Source: Paenibacillus xylanilyticus
Lineage (GTDB): Bacteria > Bacillota > Bacilli > Paenibacillales > Paenibacillaceae
Direction: 5' to 3'
DNA length: 64,000 nucleotides
Assembly (NCBI RefSeq): GCF_009664365.1
Contig: NZ_CP044310.1
Location: 5,519,501 to 5,583,500, forward strand
Shown one piece after another: positions 43,274-52,107 of this stretch; the first letter of the stretch is position 1, and every line of letters starts with the position of its first letter. The position numbers and the translations under genes were made by a program. Below the pieces are notes generated by a model that worked only from the letters and a program-made list of their open reading frames with translations, searched no databases and had not been told where the DNA came from.

Positions 43274-43330
43274 AATAAAACCCTTTGCAGTCCCGTTGAA
43301 CAGTCTCAACGAATCCGCAAAGGGCTTTAT
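43274..43330 (-). terminator. Terminator downstream of the small membrane protein at 43390
   Basis: Outer stem AAACCCTTTGC / GCAAAGGGCTTT with an inner GTTGA/TCAAC pair; the minus strand ends in TTTTATTTTG. Confidence 0.8.
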
Positions 43331-43389
43331 TGACTGGATTCCGGGTACTTATCCAGTCTTATTATGAACGAAAGATCGCCAGATTATAA

Positions 43390-43653
43390 TTAATCCGCTC
43401 CTTCATCTTCCCGGCGTGTATGAACAAGACCAATTGATTTGGCGATTACATAAATAAACACACTACCTACCAGAAAACCGATACCGACCATCAAGCCAAG
43501 ATTACGGTCATTAAATTCATTCAGGTTAATCAAACACATGACCACTCCAGTAATGAGGGCGATCCAGGCCAAAACTGTCATCGTCAACACTGCGCGCCGC
43601 ATATTCTTATCTTTACGCTCCAATTGGCTTACCATTGCTGTCTTCGATGCCAT
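43390..43653 (-). CDS. Small two-helix membrane protein of unknown function
   Basis: 87 residues from the ATG at 43653 (AAGGAAG, 8 nt spacer); an upstream frame to 43710 has no site. Two hydrophobic helices (AVLTMTVLAWIALITGVVMCLI and LGLMVGIGFLVGSVFIYVIAKSIGLV) with a short charged C-terminus (HTRREDEGAD). No family recognised. It lies upstream of the qox operon on the same strand, but a terminator separates them. Ribosome binding site, helices and terminator make it a likely real gene. Confidence 0.7.
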   Translation of the reverse strand: MASKTAMVSQLERKDKNMRRAVLTMTVLAWIALITGVVMCLINLNEFNDRNLGLMVGIGFLVGSVFIYVIAKSIGLVHTRREDEGAD

Positions 43654-43903
43654 AGTAAACACTTCCTTTTCCCTTTTTGTAAGTGCTTTCCTTTTACCAA
43701 TATACCACATCAGTATGATTTTTAGTCAACAAATGTTCAAATTTATTTCGAAATTTGGACACTTTATTTTGATTTAGACTGTTGACAAACACTTGATTTA
43801 CCCTCTTGTTATGTATAACCCAAAAACGGCCTCTTCATAACAGCAATAGGATTTAACCTTTTGAACGCTTTATGAACATGTCTCCTTTCCCTGAAAATCG
43901 TCA
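43654..43903. other. Intergenic region between bglA terminator and small membrane protein
   Basis: About 250 bp, AT-rich, presumably with the promoter of the 43653 gene. No reading frame, RNA or repeat recognised. Confidence 0.4.
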
Positions 43904-43946
43904 CAAAAAAAAACGGCGGTTCGGATAAACCGAACCCACCGTCTTG
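43904..43946 (-). terminator. Terminator of the GH95-GH1 operon
   Basis: Stem ACGGCGGTTCGG / CCGAACCCACCGT (one bulge); the minus strand ends in T9. Confidence 0.9.
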
Positions 43947-43979
43947 TTTCGAATCTATATTGTGTATGGATAGCTCCAA

Positions 43980-45326
43980 CTAATTACGTGTCTCCAGCCA
44001 GTTGTTTTTAATGACATTCTGGTACCAGTAAAAGCTTTCCTTCGGCGTTCTTACCAGTGAACGATAGTCCACATGAACAAGACCGAAACGCATCCGGTAC
44101 CCTTCTGCCCATTCAAAGTTGTCCATCAGAGACCATGCCATGTATCCCTTCAGGTTAATGCCATCGTTAATGATCCGGTGAATTTGGGCTAAATGCTGTT
44201 CGTAATACGAAATCCGGCGATCATCATTAATTTTCCCATTCTCCAGATCATCATTGATACAAGCACCATTCTCGGTGATGTAGACATCGACGTTGCCATA
44301 CTTCTGCAGGTAATGCATGAACTCATACAGCCCGCGGGATTCAATCGGCCAGCCAATGTCCGTCTTCGTCAGGCCCATATCCACTTCTTCAGACTGCAGT
44401 ACCCCTGCCTCCGGATTGAAACGATTAATGCCCATCGTGTAATAGTTGATCCCCAGCAGGTCAATCGGTTGCGAGATAATCTCCATATCACCTTCCTGGA
44501 TTGGCACTGTGGCACCCGCTTGGGCAAACCAATCCACCATGAATTGCGGGTAGGAACCTTTGTAGATCGGGTCTAGGAACCAGTCTGTGTTGAGTGCGAT
44601 AGAGCGGTCGCATGCCGCTTGATCTTCCGGTGACTTACTGTAAGGCTCAGCCCAGCATACGTTAGGTGCAATACCGATCTGTCCCGTTGTGCCAAGGCGC
44701 CGGAAGGACTGTACCGCTTTACCATGAGCAACAAGCAGTCCATGAGCGACATTAAGGGAGGTCTGAAGGTCTTTGTTCCCCGGTGCATGGATTCCCAGTA
44801 GGTTCGACAGGAATGCAATACACCATGGTTCGTTAAACGTCAGCCAGAACTTGATTTTACCCGTGAATTCCTTGAAGATGACCTCTGCATATTTAACAAA
44901 GGCATCGACGGTTCTCCGGTTTCCCCAACCTCCGTCATCCTCCAACACTTGAGGCAGATCCCAGTGATAGAGCGTGCAAAAAGGTTCAATACCTGCCTCA
45001 AGCAGCTTGTCCACGAATCGGTGGTAAAAGTCCAGGCCTTCACGATTGATCTCGCCATCCCCGTCCGGGATAATGCGCGGCCAGGCAATGGAGAATCGGT
45101 AGGTGTTGATACCCAGCTTCTTCATCAGCTTAATATCTTCCTCATAACGGTGGTAGCTATCGCAAGCTACATCTCCATTATCCCCGTTGAAAACTTTGCC
45201 TGGTGTCCGGGCAAACGTATCCCAAATGGATACACCGCGTCCACCTTCCTGTGCTGCTCCTTCTATTTGATAGGAAGCTGTTGCTGTACCCCAGCGAAAA
45301 TCCTGCGGAAATTGAAAAATGGTCAT
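43980..45326 (-). CDS. bglA: Family 1 glycoside hydrolase (beta-glucosidase)
   Basis: 448 residues, TIM-barrel GH1 enzyme. N-terminal signature FPQDFRWGTATASYQIEGA; acid/base Glu in LTFNEPWC; nucleophile Glu in VYITENGACIND; C-terminal WSLMDNFEWAEGYRMRFGLVHVDY. The tryptophan-rich end and absence of the phosphate-binding residues of 6-phospho enzymes point to beta-glucosidase (perhaps beta-galactosidase or beta-xylosidase side activity), acting in the cytoplasm on imported oligosaccharides. It follows the GH95 gene by 19 bp in one operon. No signal peptide. Confidence 0.94.
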   Translation of the reverse strand: MTIFQFPQDFRWGTATASYQIEGAAQEGGRGVSIWDTFARTPGKVFNGDNGDVACDSYHRYEEDIKLMKKLGINTYRFSIAWPRIIPDGDGEINREGLDFYHRFVDKLLEAGIEPFCTLYHWDLPQVLEDDGGWGNRRTVDAFVKYAEVIFKEFTGKIKFWLTFNEPWCIAFLSNLLGIHAPGNKDLQTSLNVAHGLLVAHGKAVQSFRRLGTTGQIGIAPNVCWAEPYSKSPEDQAACDRSIALNTDWFLDPIYKGSYPQFMVDWFAQAGATVPIQEGDMEIISQPIDLLGINYYTMGINRFNPEAGVLQSEEVDMGLTKTDIGWPIESRGLYEFMHYLQKYGNVDVYITENGACINDDLENGKINDDRRISYYEQHLAQIHRIINDGINLKGYMAWSLMDNFEWAEGYRMRFGLVHVDYRSLVRTPKESFYWYQNVIKNNWLETRN

Positions 45327-45345
45327 TGGTTTTTCCCCCGTCTCC

Positions 45346-47724
45346 CTATGATACGCGGACAGTCTGTCCTGCGGTCATGGATAAAGTTATTACATAATCC
45401 CCTTGTGGTGTCAGCACAGCCTGATGCTGCTCCCCATGTTCACCTCGCAGCGCGTGTGCACTTCGAATGGTCACCGAACCATCCCGCTCAGCCTTGATTA
45501 CGGCAGATACCAATTGGCTGTCCTTCCACTCCATGGATAGGGTATAGCCTCCCCGTGCACGCAAACCAGTTACGCTGCCTTGTGTCCATTCATCTGGCAG
45601 AGCCGGCAGCAAATGCAGTTCATTCAGATGGCTCTGCAGCAGCATCTCTGCAATGCCGGCCGTGCCCCCGAAGTTGCCATCAATCTGGAACGGAGGATGA
45701 TCGTCGAATAGATTAGGGTGAGTGGAGCGGGCAAGCAGTGTACGTACAAACTGATGCGCCTGGCCACCGTCAAGCAGACGCGCATACAGATTGATTAACC
45801 ATGCACAGCTCCAACCGGTATGCCCGCCCCCTTGCGATATGCGCCGTTCAAGCGCTATGCGCGAAGCTTCTACAAGCTCTGGTGTATCCATTCGATTGAT
45901 CTGTTCCCCCGGATACAGGCCATACAGATGAGAAACATGGCGATGTCCTGGCTCCGATTCGGCGAAATCCCTGAACCATTCCTGCAATTGACCTTCACTG
46001 CCAATCCGGAACGGATATAATCTGCTCAGGCTGTCTTCCCATTCCGCAATCAGTGCCTGATCGACCTCAAGAGTCCCCGCTGCCTCTATACATCTGGTGA
46101 ACAATTCACGAATCAGTGTCATATCCATTGTCGACGCCATCGAAATGCTGCGTGCTTCTCCTTCACCTGTCAAAAACTTGTTCTCCGGTGAGGTTGAAGG
46201 GGCAGTAACCAAATATCCATCCGGTCCTTCAATCAGCCAATCCAGACAGAAAAGTGCCGCCTCCTTCATGACTGGATAAGCACGCTCTTCGAGGAAACGC
46301 TGATCTCCGGTAAAGAGGTAATGTTCCCACAGATGTGAAGTCAACCAGACACCACCCATCGGCCAAAATGCCCAACTGGCATCACCGCCCGTAGGTGTAG
46401 TCGTTCTCCAAATATCCACGTTGTGATGGGCTGTCCATCCACGAGCACCGTACAATATGCGAGCTGTTCTGCGCCCAGTCTGGCTGAGGTCCTCCAACAA
46501 ATCGAATAGTGGTTCATGGCATTCACTCAGATTACACACCTCAGCCGGCCAATAATTCATTTCCGTATTGATGTTGATCGTATAATCACTGTGCCACGGC
46601 GGCTCAACCTGATGATTCCATATGCCCTGCAGATTGGCTGGCTGTGTGCCTGGTCGCGAGCTGGCCATTAATAGATATCTGCCATATTGAAAATAAAGAG
46701 CTTCGAGCCCGGGATCTTGAACTCCACTCTGGTAGGATTGCAGGCGCTCATCGGTAGGCAGCTCTGCGTTAGAAGTAGATCCGAGATTAAGACGGACCCG
46801 AGAGAACAAAGACTGGTGATCAGCCTCATGCCGAATACGCAAACTTTCATGCCCTAATGTCATGGCTTTCGCAATGACATCTCTGCACTCTTGCTCAAGC
46901 AACGGTCCATCCTTTACGGGAACAATCTCATAGCTCTCAAAAGCAGTAGCTGCAGCCAAGTAAAATACAACCTGTTTGGCTCCCTGAACATGAAGCTTGC
47001 CATCCACCGTTGATATCTTCGCCTCATTTCCGGTCACTGTCACGGCTAAACGAACTGCATACGGTGTCCCCCGGTCTTCTTCATAGATGACCGATTCGGG
47101 ATGGTTCCGGAAATAGTTCGATTCCACATGACTCGGACAACGGCTGAACATAGTCACGCCATCTTCAGAAAGCTGGGTTGTATACGGATGCGGGCTATCC
47201 AAATGAGCAGTGATGTTAACTGCCCCGTCCCTGTCAGCCGTGAGCGTACATATCATCAGATCATCCGGTGTACTGGTGTACACTTCACGAACATAACGAA
47301 CGCCTTCGTAGACATAGCTCGTCTTCGCTATACCGGATTCCAGATCAAGTTCACGCTCAAACTCTTCATAATTTAGCCCAAGAAGTCCTTCCTGCTGCAG
47401 AATGAAGTGCCCCATCGGCTGGTAAGCTTCCACATCACGGCCCAACATTTCACGGTTGAGCAGCTCTTCAGCTTCACTATATTGTCCCGCCATGATTAGT
47501 TCACGGGTGCGCTTCAAGTACCTCTGGCTGCTGTACTGAATGGTATCGCGCGGGAAACCTGACCACAGGGTATCTTCATTTAACTGTATACGTTCTTCTG
47601 CTGCACCACCGTACACCATACCGCCGAGACGACCGTTCCCAATAGGCAGCGCCTCTTCCCATCGAGCTGCGGGCTGGCGGTACCATAGACGATTGATCTT
47701 TGCTTCCTCATTGAATGGGGGCAT
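45346..47724 (-). CDS. Family 95 glycoside hydrolase (alpha-L-fucosidase/alpha-L-galactosidase type)
   Basis: 792 residues, no signal peptide. The N-terminal beta-domain begins with the family pattern RLWYRQPAARWEEALPIGNGRLGGMVYGG and LNEDTLWSG. In the (alpha/alpha)6 barrel the catalytic residues known for GH95 are visible: two Asn in TININTEMNYWPAEV, Glu in STSPENKF and Asp in FQIDGNFGGTAGIAEML. It removes terminal alpha-1,2-linked L-fucose, or L-galactose in plant xyloglucan, by inversion. It is the first gene of an operon with a GH1 beta-glucosidase and lies in a locus with three sugar-binding proteins. Family call is firm; substrate is inference. Confidence 0.93.
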   Translation of the reverse strand: MPPFNEEAKINRLWYRQPAARWEEALPIGNGRLGGMVYGGAAEERIQLNEDTLWSGFPRDTIQYSSQRYLKRTRELIMAGQYSEAEELLNREMLGRDVEAYQPMGHFILQQEGLLGLNYEEFERELDLESGIAKTSYVYEGVRYVREVYTSTPDDLMICTLTADRDGAVNITAHLDSPHPYTTQLSEDGVTMFSRCPSHVESNYFRNHPESVIYEEDRGTPYAVRLAVTVTGNEAKISTVDGKLHVQGAKQVVFYLAAATAFESYEIVPVKDGPLLEQECRDVIAKAMTLGHESLRIRHEADHQSLFSRVRLNLGSTSNAELPTDERLQSYQSGVQDPGLEALYFQYGRYLLMASSRPGTQPANLQGIWNHQVEPPWHSDYTININTEMNYWPAEVCNLSECHEPLFDLLEDLSQTGRRTARILYGARGWTAHHNVDIWRTTTPTGGDASWAFWPMGGVWLTSHLWEHYLFTGDQRFLEERAYPVMKEAALFCLDWLIEGPDGYLVTAPSTSPENKFLTGEGEARSISMASTMDMTLIRELFTRCIEAAGTLEVDQALIAEWEDSLSRLYPFRIGSEGQLQEWFRDFAESEPGHRHVSHLYGLYPGEQINRMDTPELVEASRIALERRISQGGGHTGWSCAWLINLYARLLDGGQAHQFVRTLLARSTHPNLFDDHPPFQIDGNFGGTAGIAEMLLQSHLNELHLLPALPDEWTQGSVTGLRARGGYTLSMEWKDSQLVSAVIKAERDGSVTIRSAHALRGEHGEQHQAVLTPQGDYVITLSMTAGQTVRVS

Positions 47725-47768
47725 AAACTAACTCCTCTTCATTCATCTATTATTTTACCGAAATAACT

Positions 47769-47778
47769 AAAACGTTTT
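47769..47778. promoter_or_regulatory. AAAACGTTTT palindrome upstream of the GH95 gene
   Basis: Reads TTCGAAAACGTTTTA on the minus strand, 45 bp before the GH95 start. One of six copies in the locus, each ahead of a transcription unit. Confidence 0.6.
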
Positions 47779-47860
47779 CGAATACATCAAAACAGATGCC
47801 ATTGTCATGTATTCACTGGATCTCCGTACACCTTAATTTAGTGCTTTAGCAACATTAAGG

Positions 47861-47874
47861 TGAAAGTGCTTTCA
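47861..47874. promoter_or_regulatory. cre-like site upstream of the GH95 gene
   Basis: TGAAAGTGCTTTCA has one mismatch to the CcpA consensus TGWAANCGNTNNCA (T for C at position 7). Confidence 0.5.
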
Positions 47875-47932
47875 GTAAGAAAAGTATATTGGATTTAGAA
47901 TTCTTCGTCAACGAAAAACATCACAAGACAAA

Positions 47933-47963
47933 CAAGAAGAGACCCTTGTTCAGGGCCTCTTCT
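47933..47963 (-). terminator. Terminator of solute-binding protein gene 1
   Basis: Stem AGAAGAGACCC / AGGGCCTCTTCT; the minus strand continues TTGTTTG. Confidence 0.82.
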
Positions 47964-47994
47964 ATACTATGGATGAACCTCCATCCATGCTTGA

Positions 47995-49695
47995 TTATTT
48001 CACATCTTTGCCAGTCCAGAGGGATACACGGTCTTTAACCCAAACCGTATATTGTTTCTCCATTTCCACTGCACCTGCTTTATCCAGCTCAGCGAGCATG
48101 TCATCATAGACTTTATCGAAATTTGCTGGCGTCGTCAGAACTGCTTCTGGAATCCGTTTACGTACGATATCCTGAGTTTTTCTGAATGTTACGTCATAGT
48201 CTGTACCTGAAGGTACAGGCATGTTGTATGCCGCTCCCCATTCTTTGAGAGGAAGGTCTTCTTCAGACGGGTAGAACTCTTTCCAGGTTGTAATGCCATA
48301 GGCTTTGAGCGTTTCTTTCTCTGCTGGAGTATAACCAGCCACAATTTGCTCAGGGAAATTCGTTGTGTAATAGTTATCTGTAGAATCCTTCACACCATCA
48401 CCATATCTTGCACTGAAGATATTGTACAGACCAATACCTGTTTCTTTACTGAATGCAGAGTTGTCGTTCGTTTTACGATCCTGAACTTCGTCAGGGATAA
48501 CACGTTTGCCATTCTCTACATTATAATGTTGGCCTTCAATACCCCAGTTTCTAAGCACTTGACCTTCGTCAGAAGCGAGCCAGTCCATGAATTTAATGAT
48601 ACGCACTGGGTCTTCCGCTGCAGTGGTGATTCCAATTCCGTAGCCGTCGAATCCAGTTGGCTGGAATGTGTGGTCAACGATATCCTCGTTCAGGGATACA
48701 GAGAAGTGAGCGTACGTGCTGTCATCCTTGCCTGCACTTTTCAGTGCATTTTCAGCTTCTTGATAGTTCCATTCCTGGTCAATCAAGCCGAGTACACGGC
48801 CGCTGGCAATTTTGGATTTGTATTGGTCGTCTTTTTGAACAAAGGTATCTTTGTCGAGCAGTCCTTCATTATACATTTTGTTCAACCAACGGAAATATTC
48901 TTTTTCTTCCGGACGTTTGTAGTGCAGCATCGCTTCATACGTTTCCGGGTTGATATAATATTCACCGTCATCCGGAGCACCTGTTGCCTGGAATGCCGGG
49001 TTCGTTACGGTAATCATGATCTTCCAGTCATCCGCATTCAATGTCAACGGAATGGTTGGCTGACCGTCAATCGTTGGATGTTTCTCATAGTAGGCTTTGA
49101 GTACATTCTCGTAATCCTCAAGTGTTTTCACCTCAGGGTAGCCGAGCTCCTTCAACACTTTTTGCTGAATTTCAAAACCGCCTGTTGCGTCAAACGTCAT
49201 ATTATCTACACCCATATTGGTTGGGATCGTGTAGATGGATGGATCTTCCGTGCTGTATTTCAAACGATTCATCTGATCGCCATAGATTTTCTTCAGGTTC
49301 GGTGCATGCTCCTCAATCAAATCCGTGAGGTCAATCATCGCACCAGCATCTACAAGCTTAGACAAGTTACCTTTTGGGAAAATGATATCAGGATAATCAC
49401 CACTGGCAGCCATAAGACCAATCTTTTGATCGCCACCATTGTTTACATCGTATTCTGCTTCAATTGTAACGCCAGTTTGCTTGGTAATTTCCTTACCGAC
49501 TGCATCTTGCATCTTGTTCCACGTTGGACTTGCATCAGCACCAAAAAACGTAAATGTAACCGGATCGGTACCGTTTGAATCTTCAGAAGCACTTTTGCTT
49601 CCCGAATTTCCACAACCAGCAGTAACCAACAGCGCACTTGCGAGCATCAACATTGCAAAAGTCTTAGGTGTATTGCCTTTCATTTTGCCTCTCAT
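47995..49695 (-). CDS. Solute-binding lipoprotein 1 (sugar ABC transporter)
   Basis: 566 residues. Lipoprotein signal peptide with lipobox LLVTAGCGN (Cys about 27), then a Ser/Gly linker and a long extracellular solute-binding domain of the LipO/YtcQ-like type (TFTFFGADASPTWNKMQDAVG, INPETYEAMLHYKRPEEKEYFRWLNKMYNEGLLDKD). The start at 49695 has GGGGG at 9 nt, in the position used by the paralogue. Closely related to the next gene, and in one stretch nearly identical at DNA level. It has its own terminator and upstream palindrome, so it is transcribed separately from the permeases. Ligand unknown; probably an oligosaccharide from the GH95/GH1/GH2 substrate. Confidence 0.92.
   Translation of the reverse strand: MRGKMKGNTPKTFAMLMLASALLVTAGCGNSGSKSASEDSNGTDPVTFTFFGADASPTWNKMQDAVGKEITKQTGVTIEAEYDVNNGGDQKIGLMAASGDYPDIIFPKGNLSKLVDAGAMIDLTDLIEEHAPNLKKIYGDQMNRLKYSTEDPSIYTIPTNMGVDNMTFDATGGFEIQQKVLKELGYPEVKTLEDYENVLKAYYEKHPTIDGQPTIPLTLNADDWKIMITVTNPAFQATGAPDDGEYYINPETYEAMLHYKRPEEKEYFRWLNKMYNEGLLDKDTFVQKDDQYKSKIASGRVLGLIDQEWNYQEAENALKSAGKDDSTYAHFSVSLNEDIVDHTFQPTGFDGYGIGITTAAEDPVRIIKFMDWLASDEGQVLRNWGIEGQHYNVENGKRVIPDEVQDRKTNDNSAFSKETGIGLYNIFSARYGDGVKDSTDNYYTTNFPEQIVAGYTPAEKETLKAYGITTWKEFYPSEEDLPLKEWGAAYNMPVPSGTDYDVTFRKTQDIVRKRIPEAVLTTPANFDKVYDDMLAELDKAGAVEMEKQYTVWVKDRVSLWTGKDVK
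48781..49094. repeat. High-identity tract shared with 50818-51131
   Basis: Within SBP1. Compared by eye, this 314-bp stretch differs from the matching stretch of SBP2 at about eight positions, whereas the sequence immediately after 49094 differs at many positions, including synonymous sites. This looks like gene conversion. Confidence 0.7.
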
Positions 49696-49866
49696 TGTCT
49701 AGTTCCCCCTATTATTATGAAGGTTTTATCTGTATAACAGGCTAAGCCTGCGAATACCACTTTTGGAGCGCATTTCTGTATGCGCTTACCATAAGACCAA
49801 TCCATACTTTTTGTAAGCCTAAAATATATTGTATGGACATATTACTTTAATGCTTCTAACAATGGT

Positions 49867-49876
49867 AAAACGTTTT
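49867..49876. promoter_or_regulatory. AAAACGTTTT palindrome upstream of SBP1
   Basis: Reads GTTTCGAAAACGTTTTAC on the minus strand, the same flanks as at 47769. Confidence 0.6.
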
Positions 49877-49900
49877 CGAAACTTACTTTAAAACGCTTAC

Positions 49901-49914
49901 TGAAAGTGCTTACA
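49901..49914. promoter_or_regulatory. cre-like site upstream of SBP1
   Basis: TGAAAGTGCTTACA, one mismatch to the CcpA consensus (T for C at position 7). Confidence 0.5.
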
Positions 49915-49952
49915 TCAATGATTATATGCTATCCGACCCGTCCCGTCAACAA

Positions 49953-49980
49953 CAAAAAAAGGCCTTTTTACAAGGCCTCT
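49953..49980 (-). terminator. Terminator of solute-binding protein gene 2
   Basis: Stem AGGCCTT / AAGGCCT; the minus strand is followed by T7. Confidence 0.85.
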
Positions 49981-50031
49981 TTCTGCAAAACAAAAGCTTT
50001 AAATTATCGTTCGTTTTCTGAAAAATTTCAG

Positions 50032-51726
50032 TTATTTCACATCTTTACCCGTCCACAGGGCTACACGTTCCTTCACCCATACAGTGTACTGTTTCTCCAT
50101 CTCTACTGCCCCTGCTTTGTCGAGTTCAGCCAAGAGGCCGTCGTAGACTTGATCGAAGTTTTCAGGCTTCGCCAGAATAGCTTCAGGGATCCGTTTGCGG
50201 ATGATATCCTGTGTTTTCTGGAATGTTACGTTGTAGTCTGTATCCGATGGAACCGGCATGTTGTACGCAGCGCCCCAGTCTTTCAATTTCAGTTCATCTT
50301 CGGATGGGAAGAAATCCTTCCATGTTGTAATACCATATGCTTTCAGCGTTTCCTTCTCAGCTGGAGTGTAACCCGCTTGGATCTGTTCAGGGAAGTTGGT
50401 TGTGTAGTAATTGTCCGTAGAATCTTTTACCCCGTCGCCATATCTCGCGCTGAAGATGTTGTACAGACCAATACCTGTTTCTTTGGTAAATGCTGAATTG
50501 TCGTTAACTTTGCGATCCTGAATTTCGTCAGGGATAACACGTTTGCCATTTTCAACATTGTAATGTTGACCTTCAATTCCCCAGTTTCTCAGCACTTGAC
50601 CTTCATCTGAAGCGAGCCAATCCATGAATTTGATGATTCGTACCGGATCTTTGGCCGTTGTTGAAATCCCGATTCCGTATCCGTCGAATCCAGTTGGCTG
50701 GAATGTGTGATCCACGATATCCTCGTTCAGGGATACAGAGAAGTGAGCATACGTGCTGTCATCTTTGCCCGCAGCTTTGAGGGCATTTTCAGCTTCACCA
50801 TAGTTCCAGTCCTGGTCAATCAAACCGAGTACGCGGCCGCTGGCAATTTTGGATTTGTATTGGTCATCTTTTTGAACAAAGGTATCTTTGTCGAGCAGTC
50901 CTTCATTATACATTTTGTTCAACCAACGGAAATATTCTTTTTCTTCCGGACGTTTGTAGTGCAGCATCGCTTCATATGTTTCCGGGTTGATATAATATTC
51001 ACCGTCATCCGGTGCACCTGTTGCCTGGAATGCCGGGTTCGTTACCGTAATCATGATCTTCCAGTCATCCGCATTCAATGTCAGAGGAATGGTTGGCTGA
51101 CCGTCAATCGTTGGATGTTTCTCATAGTAGGTTCTTAATACGTTTTCGTAATCTTCAAGCGTTTTCACTTCTGGATATCCAAGCTCTTTTAGAACCTTTT
51201 GTTGAATCTCGAATCCACCACCAGCGTCAAATGAAACGTTATCTACGCCCATGTTCGTCGGAATGGCATAAATGGCCTGATCTTCGAGACTGTATTTCAA
51301 ACGATTCATCTGATCGCCATAGATCTTTTTCAGGTTTGGTGCATGTTCTTCGATCAGATCGGTAAGGTCAAGCATAGCACCTGCGTCAACAAGCTTCGAT
51401 AAGTTCCCTTTAGGAAAGATAATATCTGGGTAATCACCGCTGGCAGCCATCAAAGGTATTTTCTGATCTCCGCCATTATTCACATCGTACTCTGCCTCAA
51501 TCGTAACACCTGTTCGTTTGGTAATCTCTTGGCCGACTGCATCCTTCATATTGTTCCAGTTTGGACTTGCATCTGCACCAAAGAATGTAAACGTGATTGG
51601 ACTGGTTGTATCCCCTGTATCCTTCGGTGTTTCAGAAGCAGTAGTACCTCCTCCGCAGCCTGCCGTAATGGCAAGTGCACTTGCAAGTAGGAGCATTGCG
51701 AATGTTTTTGGTGTTTTGCCCTTCAT
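50032..51726 (-). CDS. Solute-binding lipoprotein 2 (sugar ABC transporter)
   Basis: 564 residues. Lipobox ALAITAGCGGG, then the same extracellular binding-protein fold as its neighbours. It matches SBP1 almost residue for residue through the middle (KTDQY/KDDQYKSKIASGRVLGLIDQ, YAHFSVSLNEDIVDHTFQPTG), with divergence in the first third and the C-terminal tail. GGGGG lies 7 nt before the ATG. It has its own terminator, and two palindromes upstream, so it forms a single-gene unit. Its ligand probably differs slightly from that of SBP1, or it is a recent duplicate that raises dosage. Confidence 0.92.
   Translation of the reverse strand: MKGKTPKTFAMLLLASALAITAGCGGGTTASETPKDTGDTTSPITFTFFGADASPNWNNMKDAVGQEITKRTGVTIEAEYDVNNGGDQKIPLMAASGDYPDIIFPKGNLSKLVDAGAMLDLTDLIEEHAPNLKKIYGDQMNRLKYSLEDQAIYAIPTNMGVDNVSFDAGGGFEIQQKVLKELGYPEVKTLEDYENVLRTYYEKHPTIDGQPTIPLTLNADDWKIMITVTNPAFQATGAPDDGEYYINPETYEAMLHYKRPEEKEYFRWLNKMYNEGLLDKDTFVQKDDQYKSKIASGRVLGLIDQDWNYGEAENALKAAGKDDSTYAHFSVSLNEDIVDHTFQPTGFDGYGIGISTTAKDPVRIIKFMDWLASDEGQVLRNWGIEGQHYNVENGKRVIPDEIQDRKVNDNSAFTKETGIGLYNIFSARYGDGVKDSTDNYYTTNFPEQIQAGYTPAEKETLKAYGITTWKDFFPSEDELKLKDWGAAYNMPVPSDTDYNVTFQKTQDIIRKRIPEAILAKPENFDQVYDGLLAELDKAGAVEMEKQYTVWVKERVALWTGKDVK
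50818..51131. repeat. High-identity tract shared with 48781-49094
   Basis: Partner of the tract in SBP1; about eight differences in 314 bp counted by eye, with a sharp drop in identity after 51131. The third paralogue (52108-53796) does not share this low divergence. Confidence 0.7.
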
Positions 51727-51946
51727 GTATAATCCCCCTTATGGATAAAATGAAGCTATCTATTGTATAACAGGCTGGCCTGCACATACCGGAAAGTGAA
51801 TGATCTCGATGTAAAACTTTAGTTATTATTACTTTAAAAGCGCTTACCAAATGAGTTGATCATTGCCTTTTCAAAATTAATAAACCTGATATATTCCTTT
51901 ACTTCGAACTTGAAGGGATAGCCGTTAAGGTCTGTCATACCAGTGA

Positions 51947-51960
51947 TGTAAGTGCTTTCA
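51947..51960. promoter_or_regulatory. cre-like site upstream of SBP2
   Basis: TGTAAGTGCTTTCA, one mismatch to the CcpA consensus (T for C at position 7), as at the other two sites. Confidence 0.5.
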
Positions 51961-52015
51961 TAATTGAATCATAATCGCTCCGAAACTCCTTGTCAATAGT
52001 GAAATCACAAATTTG

Positions 52016-52039
52016 AAAACGTTTTTCGGAAAACGTTTT
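52016..52039. promoter_or_regulatory. Tandem AAAACGTTTT palindromes upstream of SBP2
   Basis: Two copies (52016-52025 and 52030-52039) with centres 14 bp apart. The second is followed by AGTAC. They are about 290 bp from the SBP2 start, next to the terminator of SBP3. Confidence 0.6.
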
Positions 52040-52043
52040 AGTA

Positions 52044-52076
52044 CAAAAAGAAGAACCCAGGTTTCTGGGTTCCTCT
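52044..52076 (-). terminator. Terminator of the permease-SBP3 operon
   Basis: Stem GAACCCAG / CTGGGTTC; the minus strand continues TTCTTTTTGT. Confidence 0.87.
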
Positions 52077-52107
52077 CTTCAAAAAATGAATGATAAACAA
52101 TAATCAA

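Larger units (their letters stand above)
49696..49952. other. Promoter region of solute-binding protein gene 1
   Basis: Holds the palindrome AAAACGTTTT at 49867 and a cre-like site at 49901, then the terminator of the upstream SBP2 gene. No reading frame. Confidence 0.6.
51727..52043. other. Promoter region of solute-binding protein gene 2
   Basis: Contains a weak cre-like site at 51835 (two mismatches), a better one at 51947, and a tandem pair of AAAACGTTTT palindromes at 52016 and 52030, then the SBP3 terminator. No reading frame. Confidence 0.6.

Noticed and set aside
48346..49578. Plus-strand open frame of 410 residues over SBP1
   Set aside because: Antisense shadow of a clear lipoprotein gene, low-complexity hydrophobic composition and no start context; similar shadows over SBP2 and SBP3 arise from the same codon bias.
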